Assembly (NCBI GenBank): GCA_031213475.1
Contig: JARUPZ010000037.1
Span: 1,800,222-1,864,221, forward strand
Direction: 5' to 3'
Origin: Nereocystis luetkeana
Lineage: Eukaryota; Sar; Phaeophyceae; Laminariales; Laminariaceae
Length of the DNA stretch: 64,000 bases
In this document: one piece after another, positions 34,775 through 46,865 of the stretch
How the letters are laid out: each line of letters starts with the position of its first letter
Numbering within the stretch: the first letter of the stretch is position 1
Program-made: the position numbers and the translations under genes
Notes under the pieces: model-generated
Told to the model about the DNA's origin: nothing
Seen by the model: the letters and a program-made list of their open reading frames with translations, nothing else
Databases searched by the model: none

Positions 34775-37700
34775 TTAATCGCCTCTCTTGGGCGAAACGG
34801 TGTAGAACGCCTGCATTCCCGCCAGGATGTGGTCGTTGACATGGCTGCAATGAATGGAGGCCAAAAACAGGCGGCAGTAGCAGCATCAGCATCGCCATAG
34901 GAGGCCAACAAAGGGGGAACAGAAAAACAGGCGTGAAGAGCAACGGGGTCGGCAGGGGCGAGGGGGGGGGGTGCTCATTATTATGCATGGGCGTAGTCGT
35001 GGGGGGGGGGGGGGGGGGTTGTACTCGATAGGAGAGACGTACTCGATCTCATGCATGGCCGTGGGAGGGGGTGGGGGGGGGTGGGGTACTCGATAGGAGA
35101 TATGTACTCGATATCATGCATGGCCGTAGTCGTATGACCATAGACCCTCGCATCCCTACAATGCCGGGACGGAGCATGTCGGGTTTTCACCGACCAGGCA
35201 GACATTGCTTGCACCAAGCGCGAAGCGCCGTGAGGGGTCCGGCGAGTCGCATGAAGGGTGAGCTGCATCCTACTAAGAACCGCTTGTAAGGCAGACTTGC
35301 ATATGGATGACAGCTTCTGTGAGTTGATTTAATTTCCGGTGTAGGCATTTCCAGAGACATCAGTGGGAGTACTATGTAACTGCCTCTTGGGTGCCTTACC
35401 TTGAACACTACGTGATTCGACCATTCCCACTTGTGCGGAGTAAAGGTTCTTCACCTGGCACAAATGATCTAACTCGACAACCAGCTGTGGGCGGCCGCCA
35501 AAAAAAACAAAAAAAAAACGGTACCCTGGTTGTCTAGCACACGTAGTGAGCGGCATGTTTTACAGTGTCGCTGCCAACCGACGCCAACCCAGCCTATGTA
35601 AAATAGGGGGGGGGGGGGGGGGAGCAAGAACCTGGGAGTGAACAGTCAAGAAAAAAAAGAAAGTAACAAAGTCGTGGGCTACCGCGATATTTGTATCACG
35701 ATGGGCGTTGTGAAATTTCACTCCCGGGATCAACGCCAGGCACTAGCTTTTGGGCGTGGAATAAGCACCGTGCAAGGGCGGCACAGCAGGCGCGACCAAA
35801 AGCGCGACGACACCAACGACAGCGTCGTCAAATAAAAGCATGACAGTGCATTCTGGAATCAACGTGAGAAGCATTGTATGCAACGACGCGGGACAATCGA
35901 TAAACTTCTTCAAACGAAAGTTAAATCGCGGTTAAAATATATATGGAAACTCTTTCGTGTGACGAAACTACAAAAAAAACGTCTGCGCCCTCCCAGAGGC
36001 CCCCGGAAACTCCGTGTGTGAAACAAATGTCTTGATTTCTCCATAAGGGTAACGCCTGAACTTTATGAAACTCCCTCCTCCTGCGAGAAGCTCTATCCTA
36101 TTTGTATGTCACCCAACAACAGCCGATCTTGATAAAAACTGTAAGCTGTGGTTACTTTTCAAATTATATTGTCATTTTACAAGACAAAACTTATTTACAG
36201 TAAGCTTCCGATGACATTGGTTAGTGTTGTCAGTTTGGCAGCTCCCTTAAGACCGTTGTTGTTATCGAAGAGCTTTTTTTCGAGAAATTCCTAGTTTGGA
36301 AAATTGGAACCATGTATCGATACTTGGAGGCGTTCTGTCACAATCTGTGAAATTCTTCAGAAGGAAAAATATCAGGAAAGTTAAATTTCACATATTTGGA
36401 AAAAACGAAATCAAGGAAGACAAATATTGTGCGAAAAACAAAGCTCTCCGATCGCAACGGCCCTTATGATACGAGTAGTGTCTCAAGCAATAAAAATCGT
36501 TGTAAAAAAAGGTGCTACGAACCCCATCGAAGAACTCGTCGTCATATCATTGCTGGCAAAACGCTCGAAAGACAGCAGAGCACGTCACGAGCCAGGGAAA
36601 AAAATGTATTTACTCGTAGTTGAAACACGAACTTACCAATGGAACCTGTCGGGCGAGGCCGTGGCAGTAGTCGGAAGGCGTAGTTGTCGTGCAAGGACCA
36701 GCGCCAGCGGTTAAAGCGCGCAACGGGGAAAGTTTCCAACCGAACGGGCCGCGGAGCAAAAGCGCACAGCAACGGGAAGGCTCGATAAGGACAGACAGGT
36801 TACAACGATTCCCCACTGTCTGGGCGCGTGCTATATACCTGGTATGCGATAGGGGTAGCACTCTTAGGCTCAAATGTTTGTGACTGACTGTTAGGATACT
36901 CCTCCACTGAGGATTTACCGAATGTCACTGGGATATCATTCGCGTTCTACAACTAGTTTTTCGTGTGTTCCTTGGGCCATGGAATTGCTCATCGGATGTG
37001 CAAATCCCTTTTCTAATAAGGCCAGTTTTTGGGTGGGAGTTCGTATAGAACCCAAGCGATGAGCCTCAGAGAATATTAGGTGCACCCTTACCCCTGAAAA
37101 AATATTATTAAAGTAGCCTTTTACAGCCAAAGTTAGTGGACTAGACTAGTTTCAGGCTGGTTGGTGTCAATTCAACATGGAATCGCTATGTATGTAGTCG
37201 ATACGTCCCGAAGGCTCCAACGAGACGCATGGCCACTGCTATGACTTCGTCGTACAAATAAATGTACAATATCTCACAGCCAAGTGCCGACGGAGTCTGG
37301 GGTCATGATTGCCGTCAGGAAGGTCGAGGGCAACAGCTCGAGCGTGTCCACATTCCTATCCTCGAACTTGACGTTGTTTCCATGCCAGTGTGCGGTGTGA
37401 AGGTCCACCTGATACGGTATAAACGTGGGGGGGGATGTCGTAAGACCCGAGGAACTCATCAAACCATCCAAACACAGGCGGGGGGGGGGGGGGGGGGGGC
37501 TTGATGTGGAAGGTTGAGGTGTGTATATTACGTCGAAGGTGAATTTCCAGGGTGTCGCAGGTTTCAAGTGTAACTTCCCTTGTGGGCGTTATGATATACT
37601 TGGTTTAGGGGGGATGGGGCTGGTGAGGGTCTCAACCCTTACATGTGCTGTGGAAGGGGGGGAGGGGTGAATGGCGCACTCATGTGTTTCTTGACTTAAT

Positions 37701-40700
37701 TACTTGACCATCATTGACCACGAATCCCTTTCGAAGCGGAGCACAGCGTAAAATTCAACTTCGAAACTAGTGCAGTGAGTGAGTTAATCGCGTTCTTTAT
37801 CGTCAAGGCATCATCTTCTGTAAGACCATAATCCATCGCGCGAAAGTTGGCGGATTGCCGCGTCTCGTCCGTCAGGCTTCCCTGTTTCGGTCAAAGTGGT
37901 CAAAGACCCCAGACCGAGCAATCTACGCCGATACAGAGCAGCGATTAGCCCGTCTCCCAAAATAACGAAACAGGTGGGCACAATGGAGTACAAGCGAGAG
38001 GGCGACAGGACCGTTGCCGCGTGTAGACGTACACCACAGTACGACAACCAAACGTCTATCAGTAGGAAGGGTGTAGATCACCTCCGTGCCGTATGCTGCA
38101 ACGTGCCAGCGCACGGTGTCTCCTTCCTTCATATTCAAGCCGGGAAGATTGCCGTACACGAAACCGTTCATCGAGTGCATCAGGTTAGACTCTTCGAAAT
38201 CCTGCAAAGCATGGGCCGAACGAGGAGGGCAATTGATTAAGATGTGTCTGTAATAATTTGTTGAATTCGTTCATCGGGTGCATCAGGCTAGACTCTTCTT
38301 CGAGAACCTGCAAAGCGAAAAATACATATATATGTGTCCTGTATTGTTTGTTAATTTCGTGATTCACGCGCGACAAACCTCCACAGACGAAGCAGGCGAC
38401 AGCGATCCGCCTCTTATTCGTCTCGTCAAAGCCGAGCATGACGTCAGCGACGATGAAGTGTTTGTTGATAGTTCTTGCACCACAGAGCTTCTGCTCTTTT
38501 TTCTACACTAATGGAATATAAATAAATGCTGTTGTTGGGTACAGGCGCATGTCGCCAAAACAGGCATTTTCTGATACCGAGTCAGGCACAGCACACCTAC
38601 TACATGGAACCTGCAGAACGAACCCCAAGAAGAGAAAAAAACTACCATAGGTACGATATGTGATATCGACTGCCAATTGACAACTGTTACAGCTGGTAAT
38701 TCACCCGGAACGTCAGCCATCTCTCCCCAGCGGCTCCTTTACAGCCACAACCGACGGCCACCAAGCAACAGCTGGTCATTGCCATTCGCCGAGACGAACG
38801 CCGACCACCCCCAACATATTTCTGGCAACCAACAAAAGATCACAAAACCAGCGGTGGCTGTCGAGGGTGAGGCGTAGCACCGAGAGTTAAAACTAAACTG
38901 TGTGACGTGTTTGGCGTGCGATGGGTGACACACTTGTAGGCGACGGTCGCGTGCGCGTCGGCGGCCAGCTCACCGCGTCATCGGGATCGCCACCGAAAAT
39001 GTCGATGTTGGTCTGCAAGTAGTGGGATTGGTTCTCGTCAGACACTATGAACAGGATCACAAACTCCTCGTCGACGTCCTGCGAAAACGCACAAGATGGG
39101 GCAGGGCAAGGTTAATTTCGCCCACTCATACGTAGAGTGTATAGATAGGTGCAGCAACAGTCGAGGTTGGTGGCTGAGGGCTGAAGGGCGGCAGACTCTA
39201 GAGAGAGGGGTGGTACAGAAAGTGCAACAAAAATGGATGGCTTACAGCTTGACGCTCACTGCTTGTCTGTCGTGGGTATGACATATATATTGAGTTTGGT
39301 CTGCCGCCCACGTTTACGAGATGCTACACCTCCCTTTATTTAGTCGACAGCGGGGGTAGCGGAATCGGCGTCAACCAAGAAGGTGTTGTGGTGGAGTTCT
39401 AGCTACTAAGTATGCAAAAGACCTTCAGGAACCTCCATACAGTACAGAGGTGTGATGCATGTCACGGTACCGGTGCACCTGAGAACAGTGCTTACGCAGC
39501 CCCTCGCTTGAGCATGCACCCCCATACCTCGCCGAAACAGCTAACTTTAGGTGGGCCTCGTGCGACAGACCCATGGCGTGTTGGCTTGCTAGGCTTGTAG
39601 CCAATATTACTGAAAAAACGAAAACGGTAGTTCCAACGATATTGGGCATATATATGTAAGAGTAGTACCTAACCTTATTTGGAAGGATTTTTCCATCATC
39701 AGTCAAAAACAATACTGTAAGACCGAAAATCTCTACCTCGATTGTAGCACGTATCTTTTTTTTCTCTATACTGGCTTCCCCTGTCAAGTATACCCGATAC
39801 GCGGGCGCCCGCTGGATTCCGTAAAAATATATATATATCAACGCTACGAGCCTATCTATACAAAACCGTTCAATGCGTCTCGAAGGAATGCAAATACACT
39901 GGTGGGGAGATATACAAGGCTCTCCAGATCGTGCCGAAAGGTCTCTACGTCGACTAAAAGAAATGGGGCATTCGGCGAAGGCTCCTGCAAGTCATCTGTT
40001 GGGCTTCACCGCTCCAGGTCAAAATTGGGCGAAATTTCGATATCACGGTCCCGAAATGCCTCCTTGGCAGTAGTAGCGGTACTCGTGCCGGGAGAGCCAG
40101 TTTCAGGCGTTTAGGTAAGATCGTTAGAGGGAATTATAGAGCATGCGAAAGCTCCCTTCAGGGGGGTATCGTATCGACGCAGAAAAATACTACCAATACA
40201 GCGTCGTATACATGCCATACTGTAATTTTAGTGGTACTGCGTGGAACGATATACTTGCCTTGGGAAGCCCACGGCTATTGAGAACCCCTTTTTTGTAGAT
40301 GATGAGCGGTCCCATTTGCCCCGCGTAAATGTCTCGGACCGAATCTACGTGTCCGTGGTAAAACCTGTGAAGCACACCAGGTATGACAACAGCATGTGTG
40401 TGGCGTCGTAGGGAGGAGAGGTTGATCGACTCCCACATCCTCCCACATCCATCACAACGACCAAAATCGATCGGTCTCGAGCGACTCACGCGCCGACAAA
40501 AACCCAGGTGCCCTGAGAGAGAGCAAGCGAAGTATTCGAGTAACGGTCGGGCGGCCGGCCGGCCCATCCCGGAGTACAAGTGCATCAACCGAACTCGCGC
40601 ACTGCAGATACCATGTACACTCTGCACCGGCCACCACAAAACGACCCCTTTCCCTTCTGGCCTTGCCTACACGACCCAATCTCACAACTACATGCATGTC

Positions 40701-43700
40701 TCGCGATGACGATCATCGTGGCATCCTCTTTCCCACCAGAGATTGCTCTTGTCGTCCCCGGTTGGGCCAGAGGCCTCTCGCGCAGTCCACTCGTAAACAA
40801 AGCTGTCGCCGGGAGCAACAGACGATCCTGGGAATGTGTTGAGCCTCCAGAAGGCCCCATCGTTCTCGGGGGTGTATTGCACTCCATGGGGGTGCATGGA
40901 AGCAGGGAGGCTGCCGGGATCGGAGAAACAAAAGACGGGGGTGGTTGGGGGTGGGATTGAGAGTGGGCGTGGAAGAACCGCGGTATATACAACCTATAGA
41001 TATCGCGCTCAGTCTGCACACTTTGTGATACCTCTACTGGTAGGAAAGTTACGTGATTTGCCTGTTGTACGTAGCACGCATTTGTCTCGATCATGTATTG
41101 ATGTCGTGTAGTGATCGTAAAAAACTCACTCAGGGAGCATGTTCTTGAAGTGGACCATGATTGTGTCGCCGACCTCGGCCCGTATGATGGGTCCGAGGTT
41201 CCCCGCCCACTCCGGCGCTTCCTTCTCCGTCGTGTACGTGTCATCCGTGTACTCTTTGTACAGGGACTGCGCGGCAGTAGTACAGTAGGGAGCAGAACGA
41301 AAGTACAGCAATTTCCCGCGGTGCACATACGAAGTACTATTAACTGATACCGCGAGGGCGAAAGAGAAATATAGGCTAGCCGTCGCTACAAACTCGCGCA
41401 TCAGGATATTTGTAACTGACGTCAACGTTTGTGTGCGAATCGCGGACGGTGTACGTCGGACATTTCTGGAAACTCGAATGAGGTCTCTGTTTTTAGACGT
41501 CAAAACTAGAAACTCGCATATTCGCCGGTACACATACACATGGAAAGGATATTTGTCACTTTTTTTCGGCGGCACTGTAGCTTTCGTGCTTTGCCTATTC
41601 ATATTAATGTATTGCTTGTAGGTATATACGTACTACTCCTGCTACAGTTCAGGCAGTAGGTAGGTGGTGGGGAGAGCAAACGTTTGAGTGGCGGCAGGGT
41701 TATTGTGCACTTCAACTCGTCAAGTCGCACGCGATTCCATCGGACGAAACGCAGCAGTACCATTACGGAAAGTATTGATGAGCCAGTAGAAGAGCTGAAC
41801 ATCGAGTAAATGGTTGGCACGCACTGCACGCGGTACGTAGAGGGCTAACTAGCTCTAAGCTACGGTTGATTGGGCTTGGGTTTGGTTTATAGTTTAGAGT
41901 TGAAGCAGTAAAATAGTTGTACTGGTATAGCACAACCGTGTTGTCCACCATTTTATTGGAAAAGTGGTACGACGTCTAAGCTATGGTTGATTGGGTTTGG
42001 GTTTGGTTTATAGTTTTAGAGTTGAAGCAGTAAAATAGTTGTACTGGTATAGCACAACCGTGTTGTCAACCATTTTATTGGAAAAGTGGTACGACGTACC
42101 GGTACAGCAGTGTAGTATTAATAGTATAATATACCCAGGGTATGATACAAGTCATCCTCCGGCGAACAACGAACGGGCGGGCATGATCAAGCGATGCAGG
42201 TCAATCCAGAAGGAATGCGGACGACTCGACCTGCTGTAGTTACTCTCTGGCATACAGCGCGTCTTGCACAAGCATGCTCACTCACAAAATATCGCTTCTC
42301 TGTATATAAGACATAAGGTCAGCATCACCAGCATCATTGATTCACCAGCAGCAGCAGCATACTCGTTGGTCATTTTTATGTTTTTACTTTCATACGAATT
42401 ACCCCGAGTTGTCGGCGTGTGGGGCCTCGAGCGACTGGAGGCCTCTATTTTATGGCATGCACTATAGAATAAACATATTAGTATTGTGCTTTCCATCCGG
42501 CAATGTGCGGCATGAGCTTCAACGCTGATCACTCAAAACATTCCTGAAACAAGAAATCCCCGGAAACAAAGGAAACCTACCTTTTATTTCTACTCCCCTC
42601 TATGTTTCATGCACGATACTTTATGTGTTGTCTGAGCTCCCCCTCCTACATCTCAATAATATGTGTTTGTCCCTCTCTATTCTTAGTCCCTAAGCCGCAT
42701 CCAAACTTCGTCCCCACGCCATCGGTGTGGGTCTGTCATCCCCGCCCCCCCCTGCTCCTTCTCGATTCCTGACGACCCCTAAGCTGGAGTCTGAAGCGCG
42801 ACACCCTCCTCGAAATAAATATGTAATCGTTGGCTGGCGAGTTTTTATGCCCCGTTCAGGGATTCGGAATTAATTCTGTGATATATATCTGGTAACAACT
42901 TCGTAATGATGTTGATATTAATAATTTAATAACAATAAAAAGATGACAAAATTGGCGGCGTGCGGCCCTCTGAAAAATTATGGGAGACGTGCAGAATATT
43001 TCCCACTATTAATACTGTCGAAAAGAACAGCAGTATTTCAGTTCGTCCAGCAGCAGCTGGATATAAAACCGGAATGTACTGCTGTAGTTGGGCCATCTTG
43101 TCTATCATACTATGGTTCGGTTGTTGTGCCAGCGTGAAAACTCCTAATTATACACACCTACGTACCATTATTATTACGGACTCGATATTGTGGCCATGAG
43201 CTACGCAATGACATTGATTGTGAGGACAAACAGCAGCAACATGCGACAAGTGGTTCTACATTCTTCCCGGGCATAACAACACTCGAGATAATATGATATG
43301 TATTACCATATAATATATATATATATATGTGTGTTGCCTTTACATTAAACCGTTATTTCTACCCAACTTCTCCAGTACACCCAGTCAGTGCCCGTTCTGA
43401 TTCCTTATCCTATGATAGAGAGATACTATTAATATTTTGTGTACCGGCCGATTTCGCGATCATTATAGTAGACGTGAAAATACAATACCTGGTACATCAG
43501 TACCACATGAAAATATGACCCGGGGTGTTTAATCGAGATATGGAGATCCACAAAACGGACATAGAATACCTGGTATGATATTCGTGATTCAGTACAGCAG
43601 TACAGTGCTCGTAGTATAATAGTGGCGAAGTTTGAAACTATGCTTCCGAGTATATAATTATTAATTATTGTAGTATGTACTGCTGATGAAGTCTACAGAC

Positions 43701-45010
43701 AGTGGTAGAAATAGTATATCGTCATTGCGCACCTTCATGTATTTCTGTCCTATGAGCGACGGAGTGTCCTCGATGAAGACGACGGCATCCTCGTTGTCCT
43801 CCAGAGGGACGCCATCGATAAGGTCCTCGCCGGTCGGCGCGTAGTCCCACTCAACCTGCAACAAAGCACGACGAGTGTGTGCGTACGCGAAGAACGGCGA
43901 AGAAGGGTGTTGTGAAGAGAATAGACATGAGCATACCCAGCCAGAGCTCTACAGCAGCATCGTGGGGGCTCGTAGCATTAATAGGGTCTAGCGCTCTAGA
44001 GGCATGCGCCATGACGAGTAAAACACCAATAATAGCACTATTAATATTATTAATAATGTATCTGCACTTTTTGTAGCAACACACTATTATTATTATCAAT
44101 AATACCTGCATGGATGGTGGTAGAAATTGAGGTAACACTTTCGTCCGCGATGGAACGTGTAATCTGAACATGCCACGTTCCTTTTGCCGGCTTCGGGTAT
44201 AACCATTCACTTGACAAAAGCACGCAGAGTACGCGACACCATTAACACAACTTTTGGGCGAGGCTCACGTTCTTATTGTTGTTTTATTATCGTGTGCGGC
44301 AGAGTGTTTTCCTCACTAATTCGCTATATATAGAAAGGTTTTCTTATATTTCGTGCTAAAGCCCCGCCAAAATCAACTCCCAAATTAGTGATGGCTGTCG
44401 CGGACTCTGTAATATCCCCTGCCGTCAATGACCAATCATTATCATATATAGTGCCTGTAGTAGTCTGTTATTTACATATCAGGTACCTGGTTTACTGGGT
44501 ACAGCATATTTTGTAGGGTAATACCATTGAAGTCTACCGGATACTGTTCGAAATGTATGTGTACAATAATACGTATTGTATGTGTGTACTACTGTTTTTT
44601 CTCATTTGATTTATTATGTATGTGTAGAGAGAGGCGTTTCTACGGCTCACCACATCATGCGTCCATACTTTTATTTCTTCGCACACACCGTAAGCAACCT
44701 AATACGGCATCAAGATTATAGCAGCCGCACAACTCACGAGTTCGGTGGTGATGTAGAAGTTCCTGACGGTGCTGACCGATGGCTTCTTGCGTCGGTCCGA
44801 GTTGCGGTTTGAGTCTTTCGCGTAGGTCCTCCTCCCCGAGGTAGCAGATACCTCCCGAGACAAGACTGCCAAGAGAAGAAGAACATAACTCCCGGCAGCC
44901 AAGGTCGAGGTGAGAGAAACCCGGCGGTTGAGGTTAGACCTCCGGCCACATGACGACCTGGGCGCGTTTTGCTCCCTGTCGGCGCTGCGGCGGCGGCAGT
45001 AGTCAGCCAT
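34775..45010 (-). CDS. Two-domain multicopper oxidase, ceruloplasmin/hephaestin-like (putative ferroxidase)
   Basis: Ten exons in transcription order: 45010-44738, 43855-43733, 41266-41130, 40910-40737, 40364-40259, 39078-38974, 38201-38082, 37408-37278, 36645-36637 (9-nt microexon) and 34844-34775 (TAA). The phases agree and the CDS is 1248 nt (415 residues). The first exon carries a basic N-terminus and a hydrophobic stretch ([10 protein letters not shown]), a signal peptide or anchor. Domain 1 begins near VEWDYAP and includes [19 protein letters not shown], then the copper motifs MHPHG and YHGHVD. Domain 2 begins at [10 protein letters not shown], then LHTAHWHG and [12 protein letters not shown]. 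These are the four canonical multicopper oxidase motifs: ten His, one Cys and the axial Met. Domain 1 lacks a type-1 Cys, so the type-1 site is only in domain 2, as in small two-domain laccases. Sequence similarity is to ceruloplasmin, which has six domains; here there are two. Iron oxidation for uptake is inferred. Exon 5 ends with a GC donor (AAG|GCAAGT). The ATG at 45010 was chosen as the first in-frame Met. Confidence 0.88.
35052..35605 (+). repeat. Family D dispersed repeat, copy 4 (long form)
   Basis: Runs through all shared blocks and adds a 3' part also seen in copy 6: GCGGAGTAAAGGTTCT, an A-rich stretch, GGTTGTCTAGC, GAGCGGCATGTTTTACAGTG and CCGACGCCAACCCA. The head (CATGCATGGCCGTGG/GATAGGAGA) is tandemly repeated at 34980-35110. 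It is antisense to and just right of the last oxidase exon, inside an oxidase intron. Confidence 0.75.
36262..36445 (+). repeat. Family G dispersed repeat, copy 2
   Basis: Counterpart of 8288-8480: CGATACTTGGAGGCGTTCTG, AATCTGTGAAATTCTTCAG, AAATATCAGG, GGAAAAAACGAAATCAAGG. It lies in the oxidase intron left of the microexon. Confidence 0.6.
36890..37100 (+). mobile_element. Family C element, strongly degenerate copy
   Basis: Retains TTGGGCCATGGAATTGCTC, a CAGTTTTTGGGTG segment and GAGCCTCAGAGAATATTAGG in family order. It lies in the oxidase intron between the 131-nt exon and the microexon. Confidence 0.5.
41854..42097. repeat. 122-bp tandem duplication in an oxidase intron
   Basis: The segment from CTAAGCTACGGTTGATTGGG to GAAAAGTGGTACGACG occurs twice in direct succession with few differences. 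It lies in the intron between oxidase exons 2 and 3. Confidence 0.9.
42600..42830 (-). repeat. Family F dispersed repeat, copy 2
   Basis: Minus-strand counterpart of 4437-4625, in the oxidase intron between exons 2 and 3. Confidence 0.65.
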
Positions 45011-46865
45011 CTGAATGATCAACTATCCAGTTATTATTGTAGCTCGCGTGCTCTAGGTTCCGCGTTCTATCAATAACGACGATGAAGGATGGAGAGCGGA
45101 AGTGATGTGAGCCAGGTTGGTTCCGAGAGAGCTTGGTTGGGTCTATACCCGCAAGGAAAAGCGTGTTGAATCTTTAACATTATTCCAATCCTTAGACTAT
45201 GACCGACACGGCGGAATAAGGAACTCCTTTCGTCTCGTTAGGAAATTTCATGGAATGTTTGGATTGTAGGTCGGCAGGGCGGCAGGCACAACACCCAAAA
45301 GGCAGAGGGTATGAATATATGATCACGGTTCGTGCGGCACTCGTAGCAACGCCGCGTATAATAGAGGGGGGGGGGGGGGGGTCGCCATCCTGCGCCATCA
45401 GTGCTGCTGCGGTGGTGACAGCAGAACGCAGCAGAGAAGATAGGCTGGCGATATGGCCGTTATATCTGTGGCCGGATGTAATGTATGTGAGGAACAGGAG
45501 TAGAGCCTATGCCACTGCAGCTATTATTAATAGTTGTTATTAATAGTAAATCTTACAGCCAGACGAAGTACGAAGTACATACAAGCAATAACATTAATAC
45601 CTGGTAACAATTATTACCGGTAGCTACAGGCATCAGTAGCAGTACCGTCACATACGGTATGTATGTGTAATATGCAGGTGGTTGTGATAAACCCCGCGCC
45701 AGATGTGTCTTACAAGCAACGATATGTTTTGTAGTACTGTGGTAGCTAGCAGTATACTACATGCAGTAGCAGCACCGTCGCATACAACCTTTGTAATATT
45801 CGTACCATGCGTGGGTGGTTGTGATAAACCCCAGATGTGGCCTCCCGCTCGATACGGTGTCCTAGCTGCTGTCGTTCGACCTCAGCAGCAGTCAAAATAA
45901 TTTTGCGGAATTCGCGTTTAAAGAATCCGGCCCGATACTTCTGAGGCCTGCATGTATGTATGACAAGAAGAGCAGTGGTTAACATACCAGACCAGGTACG
46001 GCTGCAGCAGTGAGTGCCAGGTGCATAATAATCTCGGCGCACTGCTGGCTGCGGGGTTCCGGTAGTTACTATAATACCCGGCGTGTATATGCCCAGATGT
46101 GCCCGCCTCTCGGTACCCACACCTTTCGACGCAGCCTAGTGGCAATAAGTTTATACTGCTGCTATATACGATCGGGCGCCACACCTTCCAACGCAGTCTA
46201 TTCTGGGCTGCGCCTTTGAGATTGGAGACTGGGGTTATACCAGGTGCCAGGGTTTTTCCCACCCCATCTATTTCTCCAGCTCCCTCTCTTTCGTAAATCA
46301 GATCCGGGGTCATATAGCTAGCACTCCTCCCCCCTACGTGTGCCTCCATAATTATCGTGAGTGTTCAACACATACATGAATGGCTGACTGTCTGCTTCCA
46401 GGTATTATACAATGAATACACTGCACACTGCAGTACCTGGTACAGAGTATTATTGAGGTTCTCGGCCCTCGAGAAACGCGAGGTGTATATCCTGTACCAT
46501 CCGTGCGACAGGTAGCTCGCCTCGTTTCGACGGTGTCCCCATCAGCGCAAGACCTTCCTTCCTCGAGCCTGGCGTTTGATGCCCTATCGCCCTGGCGTGT
46601 GTCCACAGATATGTCGTACGGATTCGGTACGGGCGCCTGCATCGATTGTCGCTCCCACAGCGCGGAGGTTCAAAAATTCAAAATTCAAATTTCAAAAGCG
46701 GGGTCATGCAAGGACCATCCCCGCTTTGGCACCATTTTGTGTTATTGGTGGAAACCCCAAGCATGCAAGCAAACAGCACCCCAGGATCAAGACAGGGTTT
46801 ACTTGTGTTGTGTACGCACGTTGTACAGGCTCACGAGAAGGCTGCACCTGTCACCAGTCGTGCTC
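45011..46865. promoter_or_regulatory. Divergent intergenic region between oxidase and methyltransferase
   Basis: The two genes start head to head about 1.85 kb apart, so both 5' regions and any shared promoter lie here. Visible contents are a poly-G run near 45366-45380, two TACCTGGTA motifs (about 45599 and 46434) and a partial duplication with GTTGTGATAAACCCC at about 45680 and 45820. No TATA box can be assigned with confidence. Confidence 0.4.

Noticed and set aside
39425-39841. 138-codon minus-strand frame inside the oxidase gene
   Set aside because: It lies in an intron whose flanking exons already join in phase and match ceruloplasmin without a gap.
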